64,000 nt of DNA, from positions 186,001-250,000 of the forward strand of contig CAVYGO010000003.1 in the NCBI GenBank assembly GCA_963768085.1, written 5' to 3'. Origin of the DNA: Pukyongia sp963768085 (GTDB lineage: Bacteria; Bacteroidota; Bacteroidia; Flavobacteriales; Flavobacteriaceae). This document shows, piece after piece, positions 53,813-63,079 of this stretch (the stretch's first letter is position 1; the number at the start of each line of letters is the position of its first letter). The notes under the pieces are model-generated. The model worked only from the letters and a program-made list of their open reading frames with translations. It did no database searches and was not told where the DNA came from. A program made the position numbers and the translations under genes.

Positions 53813-54445
53813 ATGAAAAAAGCGAGTATTATTATGATTGTTGGTCCGCTATTGCTATTGGGCTTGTATGTGTTTCCATTGTGGACCATTATGCTGGGAG
53901 CTCCCCAATACCCTGATCCGCTAGGTATGAATATACATATCGATGGCATACGGGGAGTTAATGAATTCGATATCCAGAATATCGATGGCTTGAACCACTA
54001 CATAGGAATGAAGACACTGCCCAAACCTGAAGAAATGTGGGAGTTTAGCACTTTTCCTTTAGTAATAGGTATAATGATAGGCTTAGGAGTATTCATAGGG
54101 ATACTGGGGTACTTTAAAAAAGTAAATTATAAATGGTTCCTGGGATGGTTCATCGTCATGTCAATCCTGGGTGCTTTGGGTATGTATGATTTTAATGAAT
54201 GGATGGTTGATTACGGGACCAATTTAGACCCTAATGCCATTATGAAACTTGCAAATCCAGACGGAACACCCATGACCTACAAACCTCCTTTATTCGGGCA
54301 TACTAAAATGTTGAATTTCGATGTTACCTCTCTACCGGCTACGGGTGCTTGGTGTATGTTCACTGGAATGATGCTAACAATAGTTGCGTTTGTGCTAGGG
54401 CGGAAGAATAGAAAGACCGCACTCGTCAAAAAACAAATGCCTTAG
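53813..54445 (+). CDS. Membrane protein of nos cluster (NosB-like)
   Basis: A 210-residue protein with four membrane segments (SIIMIVGPLLLLGLYVFPLW, PLVIGIMIGLGVFIGILGYF, WFLGWFIVMSILGALGMYDF, AWCMFTGMMLTIVAFVLG) and a periplasmic loop after the first. It has no catalytic motif. Clade II nos clusters commonly carry an unassigned membrane protein after nosZ (called NosB in some organisms). I use that name only by position. Confidence 0.65.
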   Translation: MKKASIIMIVGPLLLLGLYVFPLWTIMLGAPQYPDPLGMNIHIDGIRGVNEFDIQNIDGLNHYIGMKTLPKPEEMWEFSTFPLVIGIMIGLGVFIGILGYFKKVNYKWFLGWFIVMSILGALGMYDFNEWMVDYGTNLDPNAIMKLANPDGTPMTYKPPLFGHTKMLNFDVTSLPATGAWCMFTGMMLTIVAFVLGRKNRKTALVKKQMP

Positions 54446-54452
54446 CGACATC

Positions 54453-54884
54453 ATGAAAAAGTTCCTCTTGATCCCAGTAATCGCTACCCTGCTTTCCTGC
54501 ACGATTGGCCCTTCGAAAATTGCATACGGAGAGCAGTCCTGCCATTTCTGCCGGATGACCATAGTAGATAAACAACATGCTGCTCAACTGGTAACCGATA
54601 AAGGAAAAGTGTTCAATTTCGACGCCGCCGAGTGCATGATCAATTATATCACAGGTGTGGACGAAGAAAGTATCGGCATGTTACTGGTTTCAGATTTTAA
54701 CAAGCCCGAAAGTCTGATAAAAGCGGAAACAGCAACTTTTATTATTTCTGAGGATATGCCCAGCCCAATGGGCGCGAATCTTTCGGCAGTGATGAGCACA
54801 GCCGAAGCTGAAAAATTACTTCAGAATAAAGAAGGGAAATTTTACAACTGGAATGAATTACTCCACTATTTTAAAGAACTTTAA
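54453..54884 (+). CDS. nosL: Copper chaperone NosL, lipoprotein
   Basis: A 143-residue lipoprotein (ATLLSC, Cys16). The Cu-binding motif CHFCRMTIVDKQHAAQL and the family block FNFDAAECMINYI are present. NosL delivers copper to NosD and NosZ in the periplasm. It lies 7 bases after the NosB-like gene and 1 before the cupin gene. Confidence 0.92.
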   Translation: MKKFLLIPVIATLLSCTIGPSKIAYGEQSCHFCRMTIVDKQHAAQLVTDKGKVFNFDAAECMINYITGVDEESIGMLLVSDFNKPESLIKAETATFIISEDMPSPMGANLSAVMSTAEAEKLLQNKEGKFYNWNELLHYFKEL

Positions 54885-54885
54885 G

Positions 54886-55179
54886 ATGTTCAGCACAGAT
54901 AATAAAATATCAAACACACCTTTCGAGGGCCTTTCCGTTCAAAAATTGTTTACTTCTGAAAGTGCAGAGACCCTGTTGATTACCCTGGAAAAAGATCATG
55001 TCTTTCCGGAGCATACGTCACCCAGAGATGCATTCCTGGTAATGCTGGAAGGAAGAATAACTTTTACAATTCAGGACACAGATTATGTGTTAAATTGCTC
55101 AGATTCTTTTACCTTTCCTGCTAAAGAACCACACACGGTTCACGCAAAAGAAAATTCGAAATTTTTAATCATCAGATAG
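54886..55179 (+). CDS. Small cupin domain protein
   Basis: A 97-residue single-domain cupin starting at ATG 54886, the base after nosL ends. It has EKDHVFPEHTSPRDAFLVML (first cupin motif with His and Glu) and FTFPAKEPHTVHAKEN (second with His). It is cytoplasmic, probably binds a metal, and lies inside the nos operon; NO- or redox-linked roles have not been shown. Confidence 0.8.
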   Translation: MFSTDNKISNTPFEGLSVQKLFTSESAETLLITLEKDHVFPEHTSPRDAFLVMLEGRITFTIQDTDYVLNCSDSFTFPAKEPHTVHAKENSKFLIIR

Positions 55180-55196
55180 AGGAATCCCATATCACA

Positions 55197-56447
55197 TTGA
55201 AGTTTTTATTTTACATAACAATATTTGTACTGTTGTTGGCGGGTAATACTATGCCTGCTAAAACCATCGTAGTATGCAAAAAATGCACTTTCAGTGAAAT
55301 CACCAAAGCGGTGCGAGCTGCTAAGGCTTACGACACGGTATTGGTTAAAAAAGGAACCTATAGAGAAGTAAATATCCTAATTGATAAGCCGCTAGTATTA
55401 TTAGGCGAAAATTACCCGGTGATCGACGGTGAACTTAGAGGAGAGATCATTACAATTACTTCGGATGATGTTACTGTAGACGGCCTCTTTATAATCAATG
55501 TGGGAACCAGTTATACCATCGATTACGCAGCGGTACGGGTTATAAAAAGCAAGAACTTCCTTATTCAGAATCTTGTTCTCGAAAAACTATTCTTCGGGAT
55601 TTACCTGGAAAAATCGAACAATGGACGTATATACCATAACAATATCATCGGGGACGCGGAAGAAGAATACAATTCGGGTAATGGTATTCAACTCTGGTAC
55701 TGCAAAAATGTGGTCATAGAACAGAATATTGTCACGAACGTTCGTGATGGCATCTATCTGGAATTTGCGGATGATTGTACCATAAAGAACAATATCAGTT
55801 CGAACAATGTGCGTTACGGCCTCCACTTTATGTTTTCCAATAACGACATATATTCCAATAATACTTTCGAAAATAATGGTGCCGGGGTTGCCGTGATGTT
55901 CTCGAAGGAGATCAAAATGTACAACAACGTTTTCAAGGACAATTGGGGAACCGCAGCCTATGGCATGTTGTTAAAAGAAATAAACGATTCAGAAATCGTC
56001 GGGAACACATTTCAGGAAAATACTGTAGGAATTAATATTGAAGGATCCAACCGAATTACGTATTCCAATAATGACTTCATAGGCAATGGCTGGGCCATTA
56101 AATCACGCGGAGCTTGTTATACCAATCTTTTTACTGAAAATAATTTCCTTTACAATTCTTTCGATCTGTCCTATAACAGCAAACTTAACGACAATAAGTT
56201 CGAGGACAATTATTGGAGTAATTACGCCGGCTATGATCTGGACAAGGATGGGATTGGTGATGTTCCCTATCGTCCCGTGAAGTTGTTCTCTTATGTGGTG
56301 AATCGTACCCCGGAAGCTATTATATTACTACGAAGCCTGTTTACGGATATCATCGATTTTTCCGAAAAGGTTTCCCCGGTTTTTACACCCGATAACCTGG
56401 TGGATGTCAATCCGAAAATGAAACAAATTATCCATGATCGAAATTAA
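55197..56447 (+). CDS. nosD: Nitrous oxide reductase maturation protein NosD
   Basis: A 416-residue exported protein with a TTG start, signal peptide (KFLFYITIFVLLLAGNTMPA) and right-handed beta-helix repeats typical of NosD and carbohydrate-binding parallel helices (NNISSNNVRYGLHFMFSNND, NTFENNGAGVAVMFS). It helps insert the CuZ site of NosZ with NosF and NosY. It overlaps nosF by 14 bases. Confidence 0.93.
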   Translation: MKFLFYITIFVLLLAGNTMPAKTIVVCKKCTFSEITKAVRAAKAYDTVLVKKGTYREVNILIDKPLVLLGENYPVIDGELRGEIITITSDDVTVDGLFIINVGTSYTIDYAAVRVIKSKNFLIQNLVLEKLFFGIYLEKSNNGRIYHNNIIGDAEEEYNSGNGIQLWYCKNVVIEQNIVTNVRDGIYLEFADDCTIKNNISSNNVRYGLHFMFSNNDIYSNNTFENNGAGVAVMFSKEIKMYNNVFKDNWGTAAYGMLLKEINDSEIVGNTFQENTVGINIEGSNRITYSNNDFIGNGWAIKSRGACYTNLFTENNFLYNSFDLSYNSKLNDNKFEDNYWSNYAGYDLDKDGIGDVPYRPVKLFSYVVNRTPEAIILLRSLFTDIIDFSEKVSPVFTPDNLVDVNPKMKQIIHDRN

Positions 56448-57144
56448 GGAACTATATAAAAAGTACGGGAAGAACGAGGTTCTGAAGGGAGTCGATCTCA
56501 CCATAGAGGAGAATAGGATCGTGGCGGTCTTAGGACCTAACGGTTCTGGCAAGACCACGCTTATTAAAAGCATATTAGGTATGGTACTACCAAATAAAGG
56601 CGATATTATACTGGAAGGAAATTCGATTAAAAAGGAGTGGAAATACAGAAATACCATAGACTATTTACCGCAGATCGCCAATTTTCCTAATAACTTGACA
56701 GTGAAGGAACTTATCAGGATGATCAAGGACCTGCGGCATCAAAAATCTCTGGATGACGCTTCACTCGTGGATCTCTTTAAGCTGGAACCTTTTCTAAATA
56801 AAAAGCTGGGAAATCTTTCCGGTGGAACCAAACAAAAGGTGAATATTCTGCTCACTTTTATGTTCGACAGCCCGATCGTGATTCTGGATGAGCCAACATC
56901 CGGGCTCGATCCTATTTCGTTGATTCGCCTTAAAGAACTTATCAGTGCCGAGAAACAAAAAGGCAAGACCATTATCATTACTTCTCATATCATGAGTTTT
57001 GTTGAAGAAGTAGCCGATGAAATTGTTTTTCTTCTGGAAGGTCATATCTATTTCAAGGGTAGTATCTCAGCATTAAAAGAAAAAACAAAACAACCCGATT
57101 TCGAACACGCCATCGCGTCCATTTTAACTGAATCCTATGCTTAA
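56434..57144 (+). CDS. nosF: ABC transporter ATPase NosF
   Basis: A 236-residue ATPase: Walker A GPNGSGKTT, Q-loop LPQIANFPNNL, signature LSGGTKQKV, Walker B IVILDEPTSGLDP and a switch His in ITSH. It pairs with NosY to form the transporter that supplies a sulfur-type compound for copper-site assembly. Overlaps nosD and nosY at both ends. Confidence 0.93.
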   Translation: MIEIKELYKKYGKNEVLKGVDLTIEENRIVAVLGPNGSGKTTLIKSILGMVLPNKGDIILEGNSIKKEWKYRNTIDYLPQIANFPNNLTVKELIRMIKDLRHQKSLDDASLVDLFKLEPFLNKKLGNLSGGTKQKVNILLTFMFDSPIVILDEPTSGLDPISLIRLKELISAEKQKGKTIIITSHIMSFVEEVADEIVFLLEGHIYFKGSISALKEKTKQPDFEHAIASILTESYA

Positions 57145-57919
57145 AATACTAAAATACAGCTTTTACGATCTTATGCGTAGTCGCTGGAGTTATGTGTATT
57201 TTTTATTTTATCTTCTACTGGGGTTTGTGCTGCTGTTCCTGAACAACAGTGTGTCAAAAGCTGTGATCACCCTGATGAATGTGATCATTATCCTGGTGCC
57301 ACTCATCGGGACAATATTTGGCGTGATGTATTATTATAACTCAAAGGAATTTACCGGGCTCCTTCTCGCGCAGCCTATAAAACGCTCCTCCATTTTCCTG
57401 GGGCAATATCTGGGAGTGGCCCTTTCACTGTCCATGAGCCTTATCATAGGCCTTGGCCTTCCATTTATTTTCTACGGAATTTTCCGTTCGGATGCGATCT
57501 GGGATTTCTCACTTCTATTGATCACGGGAACCTTCCTCACCCTTATATTCACCGCCTTATCCTTCAATATTGCCCTTAGCAACGAGAACCGGATCAAAGG
57601 ATTTGGATATGCCATCCTGCTTTGGTTATTTATGGCCGTGATCTACGATGGGATCTTTCTGATATCCTTAATGATCTTTGAAGACTATCCTCTGGATACT
57701 TTCTCATTAACGGCTACGATGTTCAACCCCATTGACCTTTCCAGGGTTCTGATTCTACTGAAGCTGGATATTTCCGCCTTGATGGGCTATACAGGAGCAT
57801 TGTTTCAGAAATTCTTCGGCACCAATTTCGGAATGTTCCTTTCATTGGGTGTACTTATCTTATGGGTAGTGATTCCAGCCTGGTTTATTGAACGAAAAGC
57901 GAACAGAAAGGACTTCTAA
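57137..57919 (+). CDS. nosY: ABC transporter permease NosY
   Basis: A 260-residue protein with six membrane helices (YVYFLFYLLLGFVLLFL, LMNVIIILVPLIGTIFGV, LGVALSLSMSLIIGLGLPF), of the ABC-2/NosY permease type. It works with NosF. The gene ends the nos operon; the start overlaps the nosF stop by 8 bases. Confidence 0.9.
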   Translation: MLKILKYSFYDLMRSRWSYVYFLFYLLLGFVLLFLNNSVSKAVITLMNVIIILVPLIGTIFGVMYYYNSKEFTGLLLAQPIKRSSIFLGQYLGVALSLSMSLIIGLGLPFIFYGIFRSDAIWDFSLLLITGTFLTLIFTALSFNIALSNENRIKGFGYAILLWLFMAVIYDGIFLISLMIFEDYPLDTFSLTATMFNPIDLSRVLILLKLDISALMGYTGALFQKFFGTNFGMFLSLGVLILWVVIPAWFIERKANRKDF

Positions 57920-57965
57920 TTCGTTGATTCGTTAAATGACCCTATATTTATTAAAATTCTTTCCT

Positions 57966-58397
57966 ATGAAACACATTCTGTATACCGTTATTATTCTATT
58001 CACATTAAATACGAATGCACAATCGGAAGTTGAAGACAAAAAAGCGATCCTCCAGGTAATGAAACAACAGGAAATAGCCTGGAACAATTACGACCTTGAA
58101 GGGTTTATGCAAGGATATGTGAAAAGTGACTCGTTAAAGTTCTTTGGTGCGGGAGGTGTTACGCATGGCTGGGATCAAACTCTTGAGCGATATAAAAAAG
58201 GCTACCCGGACATGAGTTACTCAGGGACCTTAAATTTCAAGATCGAACAGGTTTCTCCTATCGAAGGAAATAGTTACTATGTAATGGGACGTTATTTTCT
58301 AACCAGGGATGCAGGAGATGCCGAAGGAATCTTTATGATCATCTTCAAAAAGATCGATGGGGAATGGAAGATCATTTCCGATACCTCCTGTGGGTAG
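57966..58397 (+). CDS. Exported NTF2-like (DUF4440/SnoaL-like) protein
   Basis: A 143-residue protein with a signal peptide (MKHILYTVIILFTLNTNAQ). The mature domain has the NTF2-like layout: AILQVMKQQEIAWNNYDLEGF, FFGAGGVTHGW, then MIIFKKIDGEWKIISDTSCG. Such domains bind small molecules or act as isomerases; the specific role is unknown. ATG 57966 is chosen over an earlier in-frame ATG by the signal peptide. It follows nosY by 46 bases and might be cotranscribed. Confidence 0.78.
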   Translation: MKHILYTVIILFTLNTNAQSEVEDKKAILQVMKQQEIAWNNYDLEGFMQGYVKSDSLKFFGAGGVTHGWDQTLERYKKGYPDMSYSGTLNFKIEQVSPIEGNSYYVMGRYFLTRDAGDAEGIFMIIFKKIDGEWKIISDTSCG

Positions 58398-58439
58398 GAG
58401 ATTTGAGTTGAAAGTCGAGGGATTATGATCGGTCGAATT

Positions 58440-58799
58440 CTATAGTTTTTTTAATTCTTCCTTTAGTTTTTTGGTGAGTCCGGCTACTACCAGCTCATAG
58501 GAATGATCGATCAATTTGTAAATAAGGTCTCGGGGTACGTTTCTGTCGATCTCCACGGTATTCCATAGCAATTTGCTCATATGGTACGCGCCATAAATAA
58601 GACCATCGTACTCATCCCGTAAAACGGCAGATCGTTCCGGATCGCATTTTAAATTAACCTGAGGAGGAACCCGTTCCAGTCCCGACAAGGCAAACATCTT
58701 CCCCATAACCTTAAAAACAAGCGTATGTTCGTCGAAAGGAAAGGATTCCGTTACACCTTTTTTTGCAAGACAATAATCACGAAATTCTTCAATGTTCAT
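58440..58799 (-). CDS. MmcQ/YjbR family protein
   Basis: A 119-residue soluble protein: MNIEEFRDYCLAKKGVTESF, HTLVFKVMGKMFAL, LKCDPERSAVLRDEYD and a C-terminal helix. It has the CyaY-like MmcQ/YjbR fold, of unknown cell role. It is the last gene of a minus-strand unit with the transglutaminase and DUF4230 genes (1-base gap). Confidence 0.85.
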   Translation of the reverse strand: MNIEEFRDYCLAKKGVTESFPFDEHTLVFKVMGKMFALSGLERVPPQVNLKCDPERSAVLRDEYDGLIYGAYHMSKLLWNTVEIDRNVPRDLIYKLIDHSYELVVAGLTKKLKEELKKL

Positions 58800-58800
58800 G

Positions 58801-59730
58801 TTACTTCATTTTAAAGGCGATTGCGGGTTCGTCGTTAAAATATATCAAAAGATTCTGCTGTCCTAATTCAAAAGGAACGGCAAAGCGCAATAGCCCATTA
58901 TCATCAGAAGTATTCACTTCAACTTTTTCACTTCCGAAGGAATAGGATACCGCTACCGATGTATCCCAGCGAATCCCGAAATCGATCTGCCCGAGGCTGG
59001 TTTCCGTATCGATTATCCCGGATAACGGAATTTCGATATCATCCTGCGTCATATCTTCGATAATGATCAATGGCCAGTTAGCATATACTTCAGGAGGGAT
59101 CAGAGATCCTAAAAAGGTATCTTCCTGGAGTTCGGGATAATGAGTTTTGATAAACAGTTCTGGAGGCGTTTTATAATAAAAATAACTGGGTTCCCTGATG
59201 AATTTGCCCTGGTATTTTCCGGCTCCCCAGGTAGGATCGAACAGAAATCCCTGACCTTCGATCACAGCGACATTCCACATGTGGATCTTTTCAAAGGGTC
59301 GCCCGATGTCTTTAAAATGGGTTTTAATATCCCCACGGACCAGATAATTACTGATCCCCTGTAAATTGCAGAGCTTTTCGAACAGCATGGCGTAACCTTC
59401 ACATACCGCTACTCCATTCCTTAAAGTTCGTTCTATGGTGAGTTCCCGCACTTTTTCTTCCTTGCTGTTGCGTTCCCTGTAATTCTTAAAATTATAATTG
59501 AACTTTTTGTATTCCCCGGGATCGTAGGCCACATTCCTGATGATCCAACTGTATATACCCCTTACCTTTTCTTCATCCGTGTTAAAATCACGACGTATCA
59601 TGGCAGACAGATCTTCAATATTATCGAAGGATTCGGGATAAAGCTCTATGGTAGCGTCAATTCGCGCATAATCCTGGCCAAAAACCATAGGAAAAGCCAG
59701 TAAACAAAGGATCAGACTAAGATTCTTCAT
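58801..59730 (-). CDS. Exported transglutaminase-like protein
   Basis: A 309-residue protein with a signal peptide (MKNLSLILCLLAFPMVFGQ). The transglutaminase core has the catalytic Cys in RNGVAVCEGYAMLFEKLC, the His in HMWNVAVIEG and the Asp in FLFDPTWGAG. It would act on peptides in the periplasm. A beta-rich C-terminus follows. It overlaps DUF4230 gene by 14 bases. Confidence 0.87.
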   Translation of the reverse strand: MKNLSLILCLLAFPMVFGQDYARIDATIELYPESFDNIEDLSAMIRRDFNTDEEKVRGIYSWIIRNVAYDPGEYKKFNYNFKNYRERNSKEEKVRELTIERTLRNGVAVCEGYAMLFEKLCNLQGISNYLVRGDIKTHFKDIGRPFEKIHMWNVAVIEGQGFLFDPTWGAGKYQGKFIREPSYFYYKTPPELFIKTHYPELQEDTFLGSLIPPEVYANWPLIIIEDMTQDDIEIPLSGIIDTETSLGQIDFGIRWDTSVAVSYSFGSEKVEVNTSDDNGLLRFAVPFELGQQNLLIYFNDEPAIAFKMK

Positions 59731-60346
59731 TAGATTCTGAAAGTGATTTAGGGTCTTTCTGCTCCAATAATAAGTCAGAATAATCTAATTTCCAATTAAT
59801 TGTCTCTACAAGTTTCTCGATTAGCTGGATTGTTTCCATGGCATGTTTTGATGCTTCTTCCAACAATCCACTTCCGGGAACTTTCTCAATGATATGATTT
59901 TTAGCCTCTTTATTGATCTCGGTTAAATCTGATGCTGTAAAGGGATTCGCCCATCCATCCTTCTTGTCATAATATTTAAAATCGGTTTCAACAGTTAATA
60001 ATTTTGGATTTGGAAAATTACTAAGACGTACTGTCCTTGTTTCGACATCCGCTTCCATTTGCAACTGACTGAGATCGAAACCTACATAGGCCTTTGCCTC
60101 AATAACCACCAGCGCTTTCTTCTTTCCCAGCAATAAATTAACCCATTTGCTTTTCAAATTTTCGTAGTGATAGATCTCCGAAAAATCGCCTTCCACCGTT
60201 ATAAGTTTACAAACGGTCCGTATGCGTTCCATAAGAACTACAGACTGGGCATGGGATTTTCGCTTCCTGCGGCTCGAATTAAACCGGATAAAAACAAAAT
60301 ATGCTACGATTGCCCCTATGGCAAGTCCTAAAAAGAGAAGTTCCAT
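59717..60346 (-). CDS. DUF4230 domain-containing membrane-anchored protein
   Basis: A 209-residue protein with one N-terminal membrane helix (LLFLGLAIGAIVAYFVFI), then a periplasmic or cytosolic domain: LITVEGDFSEIYHYEN, VVIEAKAYVGFDLSQL and FPNPKLLTVETDFKYYD, followed by long C-terminal helices. Function unknown. It overlaps the transglutaminase start. Confidence 0.82.
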   Translation of the reverse strand: MELLFLGLAIGAIVAYFVFIRFNSSRRKRKSHAQSVVLMERIRTVCKLITVEGDFSEIYHYENLKSKWVNLLLGKKKALVVIEAKAYVGFDLSQLQMEADVETRTVRLSNFPNPKLLTVETDFKYYDKKDGWANPFTASDLTEINKEAKNHIIEKVPGSGLLEEASKHAMETIQLIEKLVETINWKLDYSDLLLEQKDPKSLSESNEES

Positions 60347-60403
60347 ATTAAATTTTTCCTTTCAATCTAGATTGAGTAAACTTACACAAATCAGGCCATT
60401 CGT

Positions 60404-61156
60404 TCATAAATATGTGATTTTATATAGTACCGGTCGGCTCGGAGTTGCGTCGTTTACAAAGGGTGCGGTCTGTAAATTCAGCAGATAGGTGCCGTCACTT
60501 ATCCGATTGGAGACATAAATAAATTCTGTAATTGTAGCACTCATGCGGGGATCCTCCGGGTAATTCCAAAATGCCTTGTGTGCTTTTAACTTGCCTTCAT
60601 CTTTTTCTTTATCTACCGACGGCATGTCGATAAGCAAGTGTTCGACTCCGATTTCACGAATGAACTTTGCGGCGCTTTCTTCAAGATAAGGCCAATTGGT
60701 ATTGGAGTATTTCCTGGATCTCTTTGAGGTCGTATTAGGAAGCGTTCTAATAACCAGGGCCTCGGAAGAATTCCCTTTTAATATTCCCGACAATTGCTTT
60801 CGCGAAATTACCAGGTCACCTCGTTTTAGTTCGGGAGCAACCGAAATAACCGTAGCGATATAGAAGTAATTCTTTAATGATTTCTGAACCGAGTGAAACT
60901 CTTTAGTAATATGCCCAAGGCATTCGGTATGCGTTCCATGGGCATGTGGATTGAAACTAATAGTATTAAAATTTACCGAGGCACCTTTCGCAACACTACC
61001 GGTCCAGTCTTCCGTAGTTACCGGTTCAATAGCCGGTTTATCAAGATACCATGCCAGCGGGTTTCTTGAAGTTCCGTCCAAAGGGATGGAAATATCAAGC
61101 GGTTTGGACAAATCCGCCGTATAGGTGATATTTTCATGTTTTAACGATACAATCAT
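60404..61156 (-). CDS. Cyclase family protein (kynurenine formamidase-like)
   Basis: A 250-residue metal-dependent hydrolase. HAHGTHTECLGHI is the metal motif of the family (HxGTHxD with Glu in the last place), and HLLIDMPSVDKEKDEGKLKA carries the Asp and Lys region. Members hydrolyse formylkynurenine or act as carbamate-type hydrolases; here no tryptophan-degradation genes are adjacent, so substrate is open. Confidence 0.85.
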   Translation of the reverse strand: MIVSLKHENITYTADLSKPLDISIPLDGTSRNPLAWYLDKPAIEPVTTEDWTGSVAKGASVNFNTISFNPHAHGTHTECLGHITKEFHSVQKSLKNYFYIATVISVAPELKRGDLVISRKQLSGILKGNSSEALVIRTLPNTTSKRSRKYSNTNWPYLEESAAKFIREIGVEHLLIDMPSVDKEKDEGKLKAHKAFWNYPEDPRMSATITEFIYVSNRISDGTYLLNLQTAPFVNDATPSRPVLYKITYL

Positions 61157-61199
61157 AGTACTTGGTATTAAATCCAGTCCACCTGGATCTTACTTTCAA

Positions 61200-62333
61200 T
61201 CATGTTTCTAAATTTACTAAGAATAAATCAGCTGCGATTCCATCACTCAGGAATTTTCCTTTTTTCGTTACGCTAATGATCTCCTTTTCCCTGAAAAGCA
61301 AACGATTTGCAACATGTAGCTCGATCTGCGCAAGCAGATATTCTTTATAGGGTACCCCAAATAATCGTTCCACTTCGTACAGCGAAAGGCCATTTGCGGT
61401 CCTTAATCGCGTCATCACATATTCGTTATACTTATCTTTTACCGTCAATCTTTCCCGTTCCAGTGGTAATTCCCCGGCCTCGATAGCTTTTATATATTTT
61501 GAATTATTTCCAACGTTCCAGCTGCGGTGGTTCCCGTCATAACTATGAGCAGACGGGCCTATTCCGAGATAGGACTTGCCATGCCAGTACGCCATATTAT
61601 TTTGTGAGAAGTAGCCGGGTTTCCCAAAATTTGAAAACTCATAATTCTCATAACCTTTTTCTTCTGTTCTGGCTAAAAGCAACGCGTGATGCCGCTGAGC
61701 CATGTCATCATCCACAGGCGGAACGATGCCTTTATCTATAAACGATCTCAGGGCGGTTTTTGGTTCAACAGTTAGTGCATAACAACTTAGGTGAGGAACA
61801 TCCAGATCTAGCGCTTTATTCAGATTCTGAAGCCATCGTTCTTCACTCATTCTCGGCATTCCGTAAATAAGGTCGATACTGTAGTTGTCAAAATGTTCCT
61901 TAACTAAGGAAATGCATTCCATCGCTTCCGAAGCAGTATGCGCCCGGTTCATCAGTGTAAGATCCTCTTGGAAGAAAGATTGAATTCCGATACTAAGCCT
62001 GTTCACGGGAGATTCGGCAAGTTCCTTGATCTTATCGATTGACAGGTCATCCGGATTCGCTTCAAGAGTGATCTCAGGGGTATCTATTACCGGATAGTTT
62101 TCGTAGATCGTACGGAATATTTGGTCTATTTCTTCGGAAGTGAGCAGACTGGGCGTCCCGCCGCCAAAGTATATGGTTTGAATTTCATCCTGCTGTTCGT
62201 TTTTCCGAAGTATCAATTCTTTGCAGATCGAATCTATCATTTCATCCCGCTTTTTCAGGGAGGTGGAGAAATGAAAATCACAATAGTGGCAGGCCTGTTT
62301 ACAAAACGGTATGTGGATATAGATTCCCGACAT
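61200..62333 (-). CDS. hemW: Radical SAM haem chaperone HemW
   Basis: A 377-residue protein. The iron-sulfur motif is CKQACHYCDF (CxxxCxxC) after SGIYIHIPF; YFGGGTPSLL and SIGIQSFFQED are HemW/HemN blocks. HemW binds haem and hands it to apoproteins; it was formerly called an anaerobic coproporphyrinogen oxidase. The wider window holds haem proteins (cytochrome c and H-NOX), but the gene is housekeeping and not adjacent to them. It starts 1 base from the stop of the DUF3667 gene. Confidence 0.92.
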   Translation of the reverse strand: MSGIYIHIPFCKQACHYCDFHFSTSLKKRDEMIDSICKELILRKNEQQDEIQTIYFGGGTPSLLTSEEIDQIFRTIYENYPVIDTPEITLEANPDDLSIDKIKELAESPVNRLSIGIQSFFQEDLTLMNRAHTASEAMECISLVKEHFDNYSIDLIYGMPRMSEERWLQNLNKALDLDVPHLSCYALTVEPKTALRSFIDKGIVPPVDDDMAQRHHALLLARTEEKGYENYEFSNFGKPGYFSQNNMAYWHGKSYLGIGPSAHSYDGNHRSWNVGNNSKYIKAIEAGELPLERERLTVKDKYNEYVMTRLRTANGLSLYEVERLFGVPYKEYLLAQIELHVANRLLFREKEIISVTKKGKFLSDGIAADLFLVNLET

Positions 62334-63077
62334 TTATATATGCTTCAGATAGACAATTAAAAGAGATATTCCGAAGGCAATAAAACCATAGGACATAAAG
62401 CTGAGAAAGAATATAAATATCGATTTTATAAGCACAAGTAATTTACGTTTCTGAAAGAAGGAAATTAAAGCATAGCATAAATATATCAGCATTATAGCGA
62501 TGGCCATAGCCTGGAATCCCTGATCCACATATCTGATATAGAACATATTCAGCGTGGTGAATATGGTGTACACTGCCGCCAGATAGAATGAGATCGCCAG
62601 GAATTCGGCCAGACTGCGCCTTTTAAAAAAGAATAACTTCAGGAATCCACCCATGGTGAAAACGAATACAAAAAGCAACTTATCAATATTCAAAAGCATG
62701 AAGTTACGGGCTTCGGTCAACAGCTGTCTTTGGCTATCGTCAGTGACATTAATCGTTGTATTTCCAAACGGATCGTAATTGATCAGGGATCTGATCAATA
62801 AGTAAACAACGGTCATTAACAGGAAAAAGGCAACCGGTTTATAATAGCTTTTACGCTTTCCCTCAAGATATTCTCTCAATAATTTCCCGGGATTGAGGAA
62901 CAACAGCTTCATCGTCTTGAAAAAGGGTGCATTTACGGAAAACAAAAAATCCCAAAAATCCTGGAAGGAATCCCGAAAGGTCACTTTATGAACCGAGGTT
63001 CGCTGTCCGCATTCCGAGCAGTAATTTCCTGTGGCAGGTCTATCACAATTATGGCAATATGTAGTTGATGCACTCAA
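62334..63077 (-). CDS. DUF3667 domain-containing membrane protein
   Basis: A 247-residue protein with an N-terminal zinc ribbon (YCHNCDRPATGNYCSECGQR, four Cys), an amphipathic link, and five membrane helices (AFFLLMTVVYLLIRSLI and others). Function unknown. It sits between ruvC and hemW on the minus strand. Confidence 0.85.
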   Translation of the reverse strand: MSASTTYCHNCDRPATGNYCSECGQRTSVHKVTFRDSFQDFWDFLFSVNAPFFKTMKLLFLNPGKLLREYLEGKRKSYYKPVAFFLLMTVVYLLIRSLINYDPFGNTTINVTDDSQRQLLTEARNFMLLNIDKLLFVFVFTMGGFLKLFFFKRRSLAEFLAISFYLAAVYTIFTTLNMFYIRYVDQGFQAMAIAIMLIYLCYALISFFQKRKLLVLIKSIFIFFLSFMSYGFIAFGISLLIVYLKHI

Positions 63078-63079
63078 AA

